Made by a program: the position numbers and the translations under genes. A stretch of DNA of 46,790 nucleotides from Amaricoccus solimangrovi (GTDB lineage: Bacteria > Pseudomonadota > Alphaproteobacteria > Rhodobacterales > Rhodobacteraceae). A model generated the notes under the pieces. It saw only the letters and a list, made by a program, of their open reading frames with translations. It did no database searches and was not told where the DNA came from. Positions 34,240 through 41,873 of the stretch are shown here, one piece after another (position 1 is the stretch's first letter; every line of letters begins with the position of its first letter). The stretch lies in NCBI RefSeq assembly GCF_006385685.1, contig NZ_VFRP01000028.1, positions 1 through 46,790 of the forward strand. Direction: 5' to 3'.

Positions 34240-35166
34240 TCAGGGCAGCGGCTTCGTCGTCGTCATGTTCACGCCGAAATCCGAGAGCGCGGCGTGCTTG
34301 AGGTTCCATTTCGCGAAGATCGCATCATAGGCCCCGTCCGCCTTGAGTTTGGTGAGCGCCGCGACGAGCGCTGCCTTCAGCGGTTCGTTCTCCTTGGCGA
34401 CGACGATGCCGAGGTAGTGCTTCTCCTCCAGCGGATCGGGCATCGAGCCGATGTCCACGGGGTTGTTGGCCCGGATCTCGTCCACCGCCGAGCCCTCGGA
34501 GAGAGCGAAGTCGATCCGGCCGGAGAAGAGCGCGAGCAGCACGGCGGATTGCTGCGGGAATTCGCCGATCTCGATCGGCTCCAGCCCCTGCTCCACGCAC
34601 CAGTCGTTGAACCCGGAGAGCCGGGTCAGGAAGTCGGTGCCCGACTGGCCGGCGGTGGTGAGCCCGCAGAAGGATTTCGGATCCTCGGCCACGATCGTGT
34701 CGTTCGAGGCGAGATAGTAGAACTGGTTGCCGTAGGTCAGCGAATGGTTGACGAAATCGACCACCTCCTCGCGCTCCGGCCGGTCGGTGATGCATTCCAT
34801 CGCCGCGTCGTAGCGCCCGCCCTGCACGCCGGGGATGAGCCCCGCGAAGTCGATCGAGGACACCTCGAGCGTCACGCCCATCACCTGCGCCAGCGCGTCC
34901 CAGATGTCGACCTCGTAGCCGACCATCTTCTTTTCCGAGTCGAACCACTGGCAGGGCGGATAATTCGCATCCGTCGCCATCTTCAGCACGCCGGTTTCCC
35001 GGATCGCCTCGGGCAGAAGCGCGTGGATCGCGGGATCCTCCTTCTGCTCGGGGATCGGCGTCTTCGGATAGGCGTCCTGCGCCAGCGCCGGGGCGAGGCC
35101 GGCGAGACTCGCCGCGAGCGCGGCCACGAGCGTCGGGAGGCGGAAGGGACGAACGGGTATCGGCAT
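34240..35166 (-). CDS. Amino-acid-type ABC transporter, family 3 periplasmic binding protein
   Basis: This is a 308-residue precursor: signal peptide LVAALAASLAGLAPALAQ, then a family 3 fold with LKMATDANYPPCQWFDSEKKMVGYEVDIWDAL. The ligand loop region includes YDAAMECITDRPEREEVVDFV; FCGLTTAGQSGTD and ALSEGSAVDEI follow. Family 3 ligands are amino acids or related small amines and acids, which fits a nitrogen-containing pathway substrate. The ATG at 35166 has GGAGAGA upstream. It is the first gene of the minus-strand unit and is preceded at 35218-35233 by a TetR-type operator. Confidence 0.9.
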   Translation of the reverse strand: MPIPVRPFRLPTLVAALAASLAGLAPALAQDAYPKTPIPEQKEDPAIHALLPEAIRETGVLKMATDANYPPCQWFDSEKKMVGYEVDIWDALAQVMGVTLEVSSIDFAGLIPGVQGGRYDAAMECITDRPEREEVVDFVNHSLTYGNQFYYLASNDTIVAEDPKSFCGLTTAGQSGTDFLTRLSGFNDWCVEQGLEPIEIGEFPQQSAVLLALFSGRIDFALSEGSAVDEIRANNPVDIGSMPDPLEEKHYLGIVVAKENEPLKAALVAALTKLKADGAYDAIFAKWNLKHAALSDFGVNMTTTKPLP

Positions 35167-35217
35167 GGTCTCTCCATGGAAGCGGCGGGCGCGGCGGCCG
35201 GCTGGGAGGGCAGGCAT

Positions 35218-35233
35218 TTGATCGTTCGTTCAA
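35218..35233. promoter_or_regulatory. TetR-type operator, site 1
   Basis: TTGATCGTTCGTTCAA fits the two-fold pattern TTGA-n-YG-tt-YG-n-TCAA, ending 52 bp upstream of the binding-protein start at 35166. The same pattern recurs at 35555-35570 before the divergent unit. The TetR regulator at 26918-27640 is the natural candidate ligand. Confidence 0.5.
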
Positions 35234-35554
35234 ACCTGACGGTCCGGGGGCCGGCGTGGCTACCGCGATCCGCGGGGGCCGGGCGAAAATCGGGATCCGG
35301 GGGGCTACTTGCCGCATTAATTCGCCATGACACAGGCTAATGATCATTTATTGCCCAGGATGTTATCGATGCGGCAAGAATCAGCGATTCGTCGTCTGTT
35401 TCGAGGCAGATCGAGGCGAATCCAGTCATCCACCCCTCCGTTCACGCCGGATCCAAGCGCTTGGAATCGGCCTCGCCAAACTCGGGATCGTCAGCCTTTC
35501 CAGTATCTTCGCAGCCCGGAAGATAGGGAAAACGGTCGCTTCCGAAAAATCTGT

Positions 35555-35570
35555 TTGAATGTTTGATCAA
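35555..35570. promoter_or_regulatory. TetR-type operator, site 2
   Basis: TTGAATGTTTGATCAA shares the outer TTGA/TCAA arms, the central TT and the YG steps with site 1. It ends 46 bp upstream of the ATG at 35617, almost the same distance as site 1 from its own gene. It overlaps the perfect palindrome GTTTGATCAAAC at 35561-35572. Confidence 0.5.
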
Positions 35571-35616
35571 ACCACGCTCAGCTTGGGCGACCAGGAGAAC
35601 ACCCCAGGAGAACGGA

Positions 35617-36090
35617 ATGACGGTGGAAGAGGCGATCGCGCGCTTCGAGGCGGAGCGCGAGAAGATATGGATGAGTTCGCCCGAGGACGTGACGGCGCTC
35701 GGCCAGGGGATCGTGCCGCGGCGCACCGGCGCGCGCGGTCAGTACCTCTCCACCATCATCTTCGCCGAGGGCGAGGCGCGCACCTTCGCCGACGAGATGC
35801 TCTGGGGCATCATCCGCGTCTGCGAGGACACGACGGCCGATCTCGCCACGCTCCAGGCGCTGATCGACCAGATCATCGGCTACAAGGCGTCCTTCTTCGA
35901 CTTCGTCTCGCTGCCCTCGGCGGCGGAGATGACGCGGCTCTACGTGGAGGCGGCGAAGCTCTGCGAGACCACGGACGAGCTCGCCCGGCTCTCCCACGCC
36001 GCGCTCGGCTATGCGAACCGGCTGCACATGTGGGTCGACTACATCCTGCCCTGGGGACTCGGCGACGCCTTCCGGCGGAAGGAGGCGTGA
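35617..36090 (+). CDS. Unknown helical protein, first gene of the GlnT-like unit
   Basis: This is a 157-residue soluble protein, predicted mostly alpha-helical, with no signal peptide or TM helix. Blocks that look conserved in character are MSSPEDVTALGQGI, GQYLSTIIFAEGEARTF and ALGYANRLHMWVDYILPWG. I do not recognise a family. The ATG at 35617 has CAGGAG 6 nt upstream and starts the coding bias. It precedes the DUF3830 gene by 2 nt, so the two products probably act together, perhaps as partners of one complex or enzyme (inference). Confidence 0.7.
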   Translation: MTVEEAIARFEAEREKIWMSSPEDVTALGQGIVPRRTGARGQYLSTIIFAEGEARTFADEMLWGIIRVCEDTTADLATLQALIDQIIGYKASFFDFVSLPSAAEMTRLYVEAAKLCETTDELARLSHAALGYANRLHMWVDYILPWGLGDAFRRKEA

Positions 36091-36092
36091 GC

Positions 36093-36518
36093 ATGCGGCT
36101 CGTTCTCGACATCGCCGGCAAGGACATCTGCGAGATCGACGTCTGGGAGGACAAGGTCCCGAACCTCTGCGCCCAGTTCCGCGAGAAGCTGCCGATGACC
36201 TCGATGCTCCAGCACGGCAAGCTGCTGGGGGATCTCATCTTCTTCACGATGCCGATCGTGGCGCCCTGGGAAAACCGCTACCTGACCGAGGAAGTGGGCG
36301 CCGAGCGGGTCGCGAAATACGGGAGCCCGGCGGGCGCCGTCTGCTTCTACAGCCCGCGCCAGCAGTTCTGCGTCGTCTACGGCGACGAGGCCTCCGACGA
36401 GCCGCTGCCGATCTCCTATATCGGCGAGGTCGTCTCGGGGTCGCTGGAACTGAAGATCGCGGGACTGGAAACGTGGTTCGACCAGAGCCGCACGGTCACC
36501 CTCAGGATCGCGGAGTAA
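36093..36518 (+). CDS. DUF3830 cyclophilin-like family protein
   Basis: This is a 141-residue protein fitting DUF3830: [52 protein letters not shown], then PGEVCFY-like [19 protein letters not shown]. The fold is a cyclophilin-like beta barrel, and members often sit beside hydantoinase, amidohydrolase or ABC transporter genes for nitrogen compounds. No catalytic role is established to my knowledge. Its ATG lies 2 nt after the previous stop, with AAGGAGG inside the upstream gene, and it is 4 nt before the ligase gene. Confidence 0.82.
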   Translation: MRLVLDIAGKDICEIDVWEDKVPNLCAQFREKLPMTSMLQHGKLLGDLIFFTMPIVAPWENRYLTEEVGAERVAKYGSPAGAVCFYSPRQQFCVVYGDEASDEPLPISYIGEVVSGSLELKIAGLETWFDQSRTVTLRIAE

Positions 36519-36522
36519 GCGC

Positions 36523-37890
36523 ATGGCCTTCGACATGACCGACGAGGCGATCGCCGCGCTCCAGGCGGAGCTGGCGGCGAAGGGCGTACGCTACTGCGTC
36601 GGCGCCTACGTGGACATTCATGGCGTCCAGAAGGGCAAGGTGGTTCCCCTGCCCCATCTCGCACATATGGCGCATGGCTCGGAACGCTACACCGGCTACG
36701 CGCTCGACGGGCTCGGCCAGGCGCCGAACGACGACGAGATCACCTCGATCCCCGACTTCGGCCACGTGATCCAGCTGCCCTGGGAGCCGAGGATCGCCTG
36801 GATGCCGGCGGACAACCATTTTCAGGGCGCCCCCTATCCGCTCTCGACACGCGTCGCGCTGAAGGCGCAGCTCGAGAAGGCGGCGGAGCTCGGCTTCGGC
36901 TTCGACCTCGGGATCGAGGCGGAGATCTTCCTGCTGCGCCGGACCGCCGCCGGGCTCGAAGTGCCGAGCCCGAACGACACGCTGGTGAAGCCCTGCTACG
37001 ACCTGAAGGGCTTCCTCGACAATTTCGGCTGGCTCGACAGGATGGCCTCGACCATCGACGCGCTCGGCTGGGATCTCTATTCCTTCGACCACGAGGATGC
37101 GAACGGCCAGTTCGAATTCGACTTCCGCTTCGCCGACGCGCTCACCACCTGCGACCGGCTGACCTTCTTCCGGATGATGGCGAAGCACTACGCCGAGGAG
37201 GAGGGGCTGATCGCGACGATGATGCCGAAGCCCTTCGCGGACCGCACCGGCAACGGCGCGCATTTCAACATGTCGCTCCGCGATCTCGCGAGCGGCGCCA
37301 ACGCCTTCGCCTGCGACCCGGCGGAGGATCCGCGTGGGCTCGGCCTCACCGCGACCGGCTATCACTTCATCGGCGGCATCCTCGCGCATGGCCGCGCGCT
37401 CTGCGCGGCGCTGGCGCCGACGGTCAACAGCTACAAGCGGCTGGTGCGGCGGGGCGCCATGGCGGGATTCAGCTGGGCGCCGGTGTTCAACTCGTATGGT
37501 TCCAACAACCGCACCAATTCGGTGCGCGTGCCGGCGGGCGGCGGGCGCTGCGAGAGCCGGAACGCGGACGGCTCGGTGAATCCCTATCTCGCCGCGACGC
37601 TCGTGCTCGCGGCCGGGCTCGACGGGGTGAAGCGCGCGCTCGATCCGGGCAAGCCGAACGATGACAACCTCTACGAGCTTACCGAGGCCGAGCGCGCGAC
37701 GCGCGGCATCGAGTTCCTGCCGCAGACGCTGCTCGAGGCGGTCGAGGCCTTCGAGGCGGATCCGCTGGTGGAGGAGACGCTCGGCACCGCGCTTCGCGAC
37801 GAATTCGCGCTCTACAAGCGCCAGGAGTGGAACGAGTACCACCTGACGGTCGGCGCCTGGGAAACCGAGCGCTACAGCCAGCTGTTCTGA
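36523..37890 (+). CDS. glnT: Type III glutamine synthetase-like ligase (GlnT family)
   Basis: This 455-residue protein is the length of the rhizobial GlnT group. Catalytic landmarks are GIEAEIFLL (metal Glu pair), [31 protein letters not shown] and [17 protein letters not shown]. These enzymes make a gamma-glutamyl phosphate from glutamate and ATP and transfer it to ammonia or a primary amine. In this context an amine-accepting gamma-glutamyl ligase that activates the pathway substrate is as likely as glutamine synthesis. It should act as a dodecamer in the cytosol. No adenylylation motif was sought in detail. It is tightly coupled to its neighbours (4 nt before, 1 nt overlap after). Confidence 0.87.
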   Translation: MAFDMTDEAIAALQAELAAKGVRYCVGAYVDIHGVQKGKVVPLPHLAHMAHGSERYTGYALDGLGQAPNDDEITSIPDFGHVIQLPWEPRIAWMPADNHFQGAPYPLSTRVALKAQLEKAAELGFGFDLGIEAEIFLLRRTAAGLEVPSPNDTLVKPCYDLKGFLDNFGWLDRMASTIDALGWDLYSFDHEDANGQFEFDFRFADALTTCDRLTFFRMMAKHYAEEEGLIATMMPKPFADRTGNGAHFNMSLRDLASGANAFACDPAEDPRGLGLTATGYHFIGGILAHGRALCAALAPTVNSYKRLVRRGAMAGFSWAPVFNSYGSNNRTNSVRVPAGGGRCESRNADGSVNPYLAATLVLAAGLDGVKRALDPGKPNDDNLYELTEAERATRGIEFLPQTLLEAVEAFEADPLVEETLGTALRDEFALYKRQEWNEYHLTVGAWETERYSQLF

Positions 37891-38891
37891 TGGACCTGCC
37901 CGAGCTCCGGCGCTTCTCCCTCGGCGACCTGCCGCTCTCGGGCGGCGGCCGCCTCCGGGACGCGGTCCTCACCTATCGCCTCTGGGGGGAGAGGGACGCG
38001 CCCGCGGTGCTCCTGCCCTCCTATTACACCGGAACGAGCGCCTCCCAGACCGGGATCATCGGGCCCGGGCGGGCGCTCGATCCGGAGCGGCTTCTCATCA
38101 TCGCGACCGACCTCTTCGGCAATGGCGTCGCGACTTCGCCCAGCCATCGGAACGGCAGGGAGCGGGAGGCCTTCCCCGGCGTGTCGGTCGAGGACAACGT
38201 CCGGGCCCAGGCCAGCCTTCTCGACGCGCTCGGCATCGGCCGGCTCGCGCTCGTCCAGGGGTGGTCGCTCGCCGCGATCCAGGCCTGGCACTGGGCGGCG
38301 ATGTTTCCGGACCGGGTGGAGGCCATCCTCCCCGTCTGCGGCGCGACCGGCTGCTGGCCGCTGAACCGCGTGTTCCTGTCCGGGCTGCGGGCGGTTCTGG
38401 AGGCCGACCCGGATTTCGCCGGCGCCGCGCCCGGACCGGGGAACGCCCCCCGGGCGCTCCGCGCCTTCGGCAGGGTCTACGCCGGCTGGGCCTATTCGCC
38501 CGCGTTCTGGCGCGACGCGCGCTGGCGCGAGCTCGGCTTCGACGGCGCCGGGGCGGTGCTCGACTGGTGGGAGCGGGATCATCTGCTCTGGGACGCGCAT
38601 GATCTCGCGGTGGCGCTTGCGACCTGGGAAGGCGCGGATCTCGCCCGCGCGACCGGGGCGCCGGATCTCGCCGCGGCCCTCGCCAGGGTCACCGCCCGGG
38701 TGATCGCGATGCCCGGCGAGACGGACCGCTACTTCACGCCGGAGGAAAACGCCCTCGAGATCGCCGCCGTCGCGCGCGGAGAGCTGCGGCCCCTGCGCTC
38801 CGCCTTCGGTCATTGCGCCGGAGCGCCGGGCCGCGTCGCCGCCGACAGCGCGGAAGTCGAGAAGGCGACACGCGCGCTGCTTCCGGCCTGA
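37890..38891 (+). CDS. Alpha/beta hydrolase, MetX/homoserine acetyltransferase-like
   Basis: This is a 333-residue alpha/beta hydrolase. It has the MetX-type start (LRDAVLTYRLWGERD, LLPSYYTGT) and IATDLFGNGVATSPS. The nucleophile elbow is GWSLAAIQAW; GWS replaces the usual GGS/GSS and the next residue is Leu instead of Met or Gly. Candidate Asp is in GETDRYF and His in FGHCAG. Relatives are often annotated as homoserine O-acetyltransferase but act as hydrolases on other substrates, and no methionine genes are near. Its ATG overlaps the ligase stop (TGATG). It might hydrolyse an ester or amide intermediate. Confidence 0.82.
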   Translation: MDLPELRRFSLGDLPLSGGGRLRDAVLTYRLWGERDAPAVLLPSYYTGTSASQTGIIGPGRALDPERLLIIATDLFGNGVATSPSHRNGREREAFPGVSVEDNVRAQASLLDALGIGRLALVQGWSLAAIQAWHWAAMFPDRVEAILPVCGATGCWPLNRVFLSGLRAVLEADPDFAGAAPGPGNAPRALRAFGRVYAGWAYSPAFWRDARWRELGFDGAGAVLDWWERDHLLWDAHDLAVALATWEGADLARATGAPDLAAALARVTARVIAMPGETDRYFTPEENALEIAAVARGELRPLRSAFGHCAGAPGRVAADSAEVEKATRALLPA

Positions 38892-38911
38892 CCGGGACGC
38901 GCGCTGATCGC

Positions 38912-38927
38912 GGCGGGCGCGCCCGCC
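38912..38927. terminator. Perfect 16-bp palindrome between convergent genes
   Basis: GGCGGGCGCGCCCGCC lies between the hydrolase ending at 38891 and the TPM gene ending at 38936 on the other strand, and can serve both directions as a hairpin. There is no T-run. Confidence 0.45.
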
Positions 38928-38935
38928 CGAAGGGG

Positions 38936-39547
38936 TCAGATGAAATAGATCCGGTCGGGCAGTTCGTTCGCGCTCTCGCTCGTGCTCGGGAACTCCCGGA
39001 CCAGCACCGCGCCGCAGGATTCGATCGCCGCGACGAAGCCGTCGGCGACCCGGCCTTCGCGCAGATGCGCGACGAGCGCGTCGACGGCGTCCTGCCAATG
39101 GGACTGGGGAACACGCGCCGCGACGCCCTCGTCGGCGATGACGCGGGCGTAATGTTCGGCGAGGGAGACGAAAATCAGGATGCCCGACCGGTCGCGCTTG
39201 CGCGAGACCGAGCGGGTGTAGAACTGCTCGGTCGCGACGCGGAACGCCATCGCGCGCCGCGCCCGCCGGGGGATCAGCCAGGCGCGCGCCCGGGGCGGCG
39301 ACAGCGCGAGCGCCAGCGCCACGAACACCGCGAGCTGGAGCGTGAGGATGCTCGTGACCGGCAGCGCGGTGAAGGCGATGAGCAGCCAGGGCGCCGCCAG
39401 CGCCGCGAGCGCGGCGATCAGGATGGGCAGCGCGCCGCTGTCGGCCGACTGCTCGGCGAGCACGCAGACGATTTCGCCGGTGCTCCGCGCCTCGACCGCG
39501 CGGATGGCGGCGACGATCCTGTCGTGATCCTCGGGGGACATTTCCAT
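38936..39547 (-). CDS. TPM-domain membrane protein, second of two
   Basis: This is a 203-residue protein starting MEMSPEDHDRIVAAIRAVEARSTGEIVCVLAE, the first strand and helix of a TPM domain. Two TM helices follow (about 40-60 and 65-85), then FYTRSVSRKRDRSGILIFVSLAEHYARVIADEG and SHWQDAVDALVAHLREG. Its ATG overlaps the upstream gene's stop (ATGA). Proteins like this regularly accompany LemA and a larger YgcG-type TPM protein in the order seen here. Function is uncertain; roles in envelope or membrane protein maintenance are suggested for the group. Confidence 0.85.
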   Translation of the reverse strand: MEMSPEDHDRIVAAIRAVEARSTGEIVCVLAEQSADSGALPILIAALAALAAPWLLIAFTALPVTSILTLQLAVFVALALALSPPRARAWLIPRRARRAMAFRVATEQFYTRSVSRKRDRSGILIFVSLAEHYARVIADEGVAARVPQSHWQDAVDALVAHLREGRVADGFVAAIESCGAVLVREFPSTSESANELPDRIYFI

Positions 39548-40353
39548 CACCAGCTCCCCGACGCGCCGCCGCCGCCCGACGAGCCGCCGCCGCCGGAGAA
39601 TCCGCCACCGCCGCCGCTCCATCCGCCGCCGCCCGAACGGCCGCCCCGGTACTGGCCCGACCGTCCGCCCCCTTGGCTGATCAGCATGCCGAAGAGCATC
39701 GCGTTCACGAAGCGGCGGAACCCGCGCGACAGGATGAAGAGGGCGACGAAGCCGAAGAAGAGGAGGGCGGCGGGCCAGCCGGCCGCGTCGCCCTCCGGCG
39801 CGCGGTCGAGGCGGAGCTCCGGCCGCGCCTCCCATTCGGAGGCGTCCGTGGTCAGCACGGTGATGATGTCGTCGACGCCGCGCGCGACGCCGCCGTCGAA
39901 GTCGCCCGCCTTGAACCGGGGCGTGATGGCATTGGTGATGATGACCTTCGAAAGCGCGTCGGTCAGCGTTCCCTCCAGGCCGTAGCCGACCTCGATCCGC
40001 ACGCGGCGCTCGTTCGGCGCGACGAGCAGGAGCGCGCCGTTGTTCCTGTCCGCCTCCCCGAGCTTCCAGGCGCGGAAGAGCCCGTTGGCGTAGGGCTCGA
40101 TCTCCTGGCCCTGGAGCGAGGGCACGGTGGCGACGACGAGCTGGATGCCCGAGCGCTGCTCCAGCGCGGCGAGCTTCGGCTCGAGCGCGGCCTCCGCCTC
40201 CGGCGAGAGGATCCCGGCCTCGTCGACGACCCGGCCGGTCAGCGGCGGGAAGCTCTGCGCCGCGGCCAGCGTCGCGAGAAAGGCGAGGGCGAGCGCGGCG
40301 AGGGCGAGGAGCGGGCGCCCCGGGCTCAGGCGCGCGAGATCGCGGGTGCTCAT
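39547..40353 (-). CDS. YgcG-type TPM-domain protein with glycine-serine tail
   Basis: This 268-residue protein has an N-terminal signal peptide (LLALAALALAFLATLAAAQS) and the TPM domain at about 38-165: LTGRVVDEAGILSPEAEAALEPKLAALEQRSGIQLVV, RNNGALLLVAPNERRVRIEVGYGLEG and the TNAITPRFKAGDFDGGV segment. A TM helix at about 193-210 and a 45-residue Gly/Ser-rich tail (SGGGG repeats, ending GASGSW) follow. The tail is normal for the family. It is encoded 13 bp after the LemA gene and overlaps the next, forming a three-gene operon. Confidence 0.9.
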   Translation of the reverse strand: MSTRDLARLSPGRPLLALAALALAFLATLAAAQSFPPLTGRVVDEAGILSPEAEAALEPKLAALEQRSGIQLVVATVPSLQGQEIEPYANGLFRAWKLGEADRNNGALLLVAPNERRVRIEVGYGLEGTLTDALSKVIITNAITPRFKAGDFDGGVARGVDDIITVLTTDASEWEARPELRLDRAPEGDAAGWPAALLFFGFVALFILSRGFRRFVNAMLFGMLISQGGGRSGQYRGGRSGGGGWSGGGGGFSGGGGSSGGGGASGSW

Positions 40354-40366
40354 CTGGCCCCCCGCG

Positions 40367-40960
40367 TCAGAACTTCACGGTGGGCGGGGTCTGCGCGCCG
40401 TCGCTGGCGGTGAAGTCCGCCATCGGCTCGGCGCCCCGGATCTTCGCCCAGATCACGCCCGGGAAGGTCCTGATCTCGGTGTTGTAGGCGCGCACGGCCT
40501 CGATATAGTCGCGGCGCGCGACGGCGATGCGGTTCTCGGTGCCTTCGAGCTGCGACTGCAGGGCGAGGAAGTTCTGGTTCGACTTCAGGTCCGGATAGTT
40601 CTCGCTGACGGCGATCAGCCGGCCGAGCGCGCCGCTCAGCTGGCCCTGCGCCTCCTGGAACTGCCTGATCTTTTCCGGATCGGACAGGTCGCTCGCCGAT
40701 ACCGTGATCTGGGTCGCCTTCGCCCGCGCCTCGACCACCGAGGTCAGCACATCCTTTTCCTGGGCGGCGTAGCCCTGCACCGTCGCGACGAGGTTCGGGA
40801 TCAGGTCGGCGCGGCGCTGGTAGTTGTTCTGGACGTCCGACCAGCGCGCCCTGGCCTGCTCCTCGAGCGTCGGGATGGTGTTGTAGCCGCAGGCCGAGAG
40901 CAGAAGGCCAAGCAGGGAGACGAGAAAGAAGGCGCGAAGGCGCGCGACCTGGGCTGTCAT
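40367..40960 (-). CDS. lemA: LemA family lipoprotein
   Basis: This is a 197-residue LemA protein. A signal peptide ends in the lipobox LLSAC, so Cys is probably lipidated; then GYNTIPTLEEQARARWSDVQNNYQRRADLIPNLVATVQGYA, the LemA signature, followed by long helices with EKIRQFQEAQGQLSGALGRL and NFLALQSQLEGTENRI. The ATG at 40960 has GGAGG 7 nt upstream; an adjacent ATG at 40963 is possible. It is the first gene of the LemA-TPM-TPM operon. The protein should form a helical bundle at the inner membrane. Confidence 0.92.
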   Translation of the reverse strand: MTAQVARLRAFFLVSLLGLLLSACGYNTIPTLEEQARARWSDVQNNYQRRADLIPNLVATVQGYAAQEKDVLTSVVEARAKATQITVSASDLSDPEKIRQFQEAQGQLSGALGRLIAVSENYPDLKSNQNFLALQSQLEGTENRIAVARRDYIEAVRAYNTEIRTFPGVIWAKIRGAEPMADFTASDGAQTPPTVKF

Positions 40961-41137
40961 CATCCGTCCTCCGGCGCCGCGGACAGGGGGCGCTGTTTCG
41001 ATCCGGCGCTCAGCGTAGAGCAAACCCGCCGCCGCGGAAACTCTCGCGCGCCGTCGAGGTCGGTTCGCGTCACCTGGTCGACACGCCGGGGTTCATCGCG
41101 CGGCCCATCCCTCTCCCGGCGCGGAAATGGTTGAAGG

Positions 41138-41194
41138 ATGATATCATGTGGCCTATCTTGATGTCATGCATGTCATTCTGGCCTCGGAGATATC
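41138..41194. promoter_or_regulatory. Operator region of the toxin-antitoxin operon
   Basis: A perfect 10-bp palindrome ATGATATCAT (41138-41147), a direct repeat ATGTCATGC-ATGTCAT (41161-41176) and a second GATATC (41189-41194) crowd the 60 bp before the antitoxin ATG. The two GATATC cores are 49 bp apart, and the second lies between the ribosome site and the start codon. RHH antitoxins commonly bind such repeats to repress their own operon. Confidence 0.5.
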
Positions 41195-41196
41195 AC

Positions 41197-41451
41197 ATGC
41201 CGGCCGTCACCATCCGCAACCTTCCCGAAGCGGTCCACCGGGCGCTCAAGGTGCGCGCGGCGCATCACGGGCGCAGCACCGAGGCGGAGATCCGCGATAT
41301 CCTGGAAGCGACGGTCCTGCCCGCCGGCCGTCTTCGTGTCGGGTCCGCCCTCTCGGCGCTCAGCCGCGACGCCGGACTGACGAACGCCGATTTCGAGGCG
41401 CTGGAGGGGGTGCGCGACAGGACGCCGGCCTCCCCGATGCGCTTCGAATGA
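41197..41451 (+). CDS. FitA-like ribbon-helix-helix antitoxin
   Basis: This is an 84-residue antitoxin. Residues 1-40 are a FitA-type RHH: MPAVTIRNLPEAVHRALKVRA then HGRSTEAEIRDILEATV. The C-terminal half should wrap around the toxin and block its active site. The ATG at 41197 starts the RHH strand, with GGAGA upstream; the longer frame to 41131 has no homology. Its TGA overlaps the toxin ATG (ATGA), as usual for these pairs. Confidence 0.9.
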   Translation: MPAVTIRNLPEAVHRALKVRAAHHGRSTEAEIRDILEATVLPAGRLRVGSALSALSRDAGLTNADFEALEGVRDRTPASPMRFE

Positions 41452-41873
41452 TCCTGCTCGATACCAATGTCGTCTCCGAGGCGATGAAGCCCGATCCGGC
41501 CCCGGCGGTCCTCGACTGGCTCGACGGGCAACCCGCCGAGACGCTCTTTCTTTCGAGCGTCACGGTCGCGGAACTGCTCTTCGGCATCGGCGCGTTGCCG
41601 GAAGGGCGGCGCAGGCGGAAGCTCGCCGCCGTGGCCGACGGACTGCTCGGCCTGTTCCAGGCGAGGATCCTGCCGTTCGACACCGCGGCCGCGCGCTGCT
41701 ACGCCGATCTCGCGGTCGCGGCCCGAACCGCGGGAAAGGGCTTTCCGACGCCGGACGGGTACATCGCGGCCATCGCGGTCGCACGCGGCTTCATCGTCGC
41801 CACCCGCGATACCAGCGCCTTCCGCGCGGCGGGTGTCCGGATCATCAACCCCTGGGACGAGGAAAACCGCTAG
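41448..41873 (+). CDS. PIN-domain toxin, FitB/VapC type
   Basis: This 141-residue ribonuclease toxin has the acidic quartet of the PIN fold: Asp5 (LLDTNVVSE), Glu42 (VAELLFGI), Asp103 (TPDGYIAAIA) and Asp121 (ATRDTSAF), with the C-terminal VRIINPW. All four metal-binding residues are present, so it is probably active. FitB/VapC toxins cut tRNA or other RNA when the antitoxin is degraded. Its 3' end overlaps the 3' end of the convergent TPR-regulator gene. Confidence 0.92.
   Translation: MILLDTNVVSEAMKPDPAPAVLDWLDGQPAETLFLSSVTVAELLFGIGALPEGRRRRKLAAVADGLLGLFQARILPFDTAAARCYADLAVAARTAGKGFPTPDGYIAAIAVARGFIVATRDTSAFRAAGVRIINPWDEENR

Larger units (their letters stand above)
35167..35616. promoter_or_regulatory. 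450-bp divergent regulatory region between the two catabolic units
   Basis: There is no gene in this stretch; it holds the promoters of both divergent units. Besides the two TTGA-type operators described separately, it contains a perfect 10-bp palindrome AATGATCATT at 35339-35348 and a perfect 14-bp palindrome TCCAAGCGCTTGGA at 35452-35465. The AAGCGCTT core of the latter is the classical LacI-family operator form. The region from about 35315 to 35580 is clearly richer in A/T than the genes around it. Confidence 0.6.

Noticed and set aside
37890-38891. Homoserine O-acetyltransferase (metX) proper
   Set aside because: The nucleophile elbow is GWSLAAI and the context is a catabolic operon without methionine genes; MetX-like hydrolase is safer.
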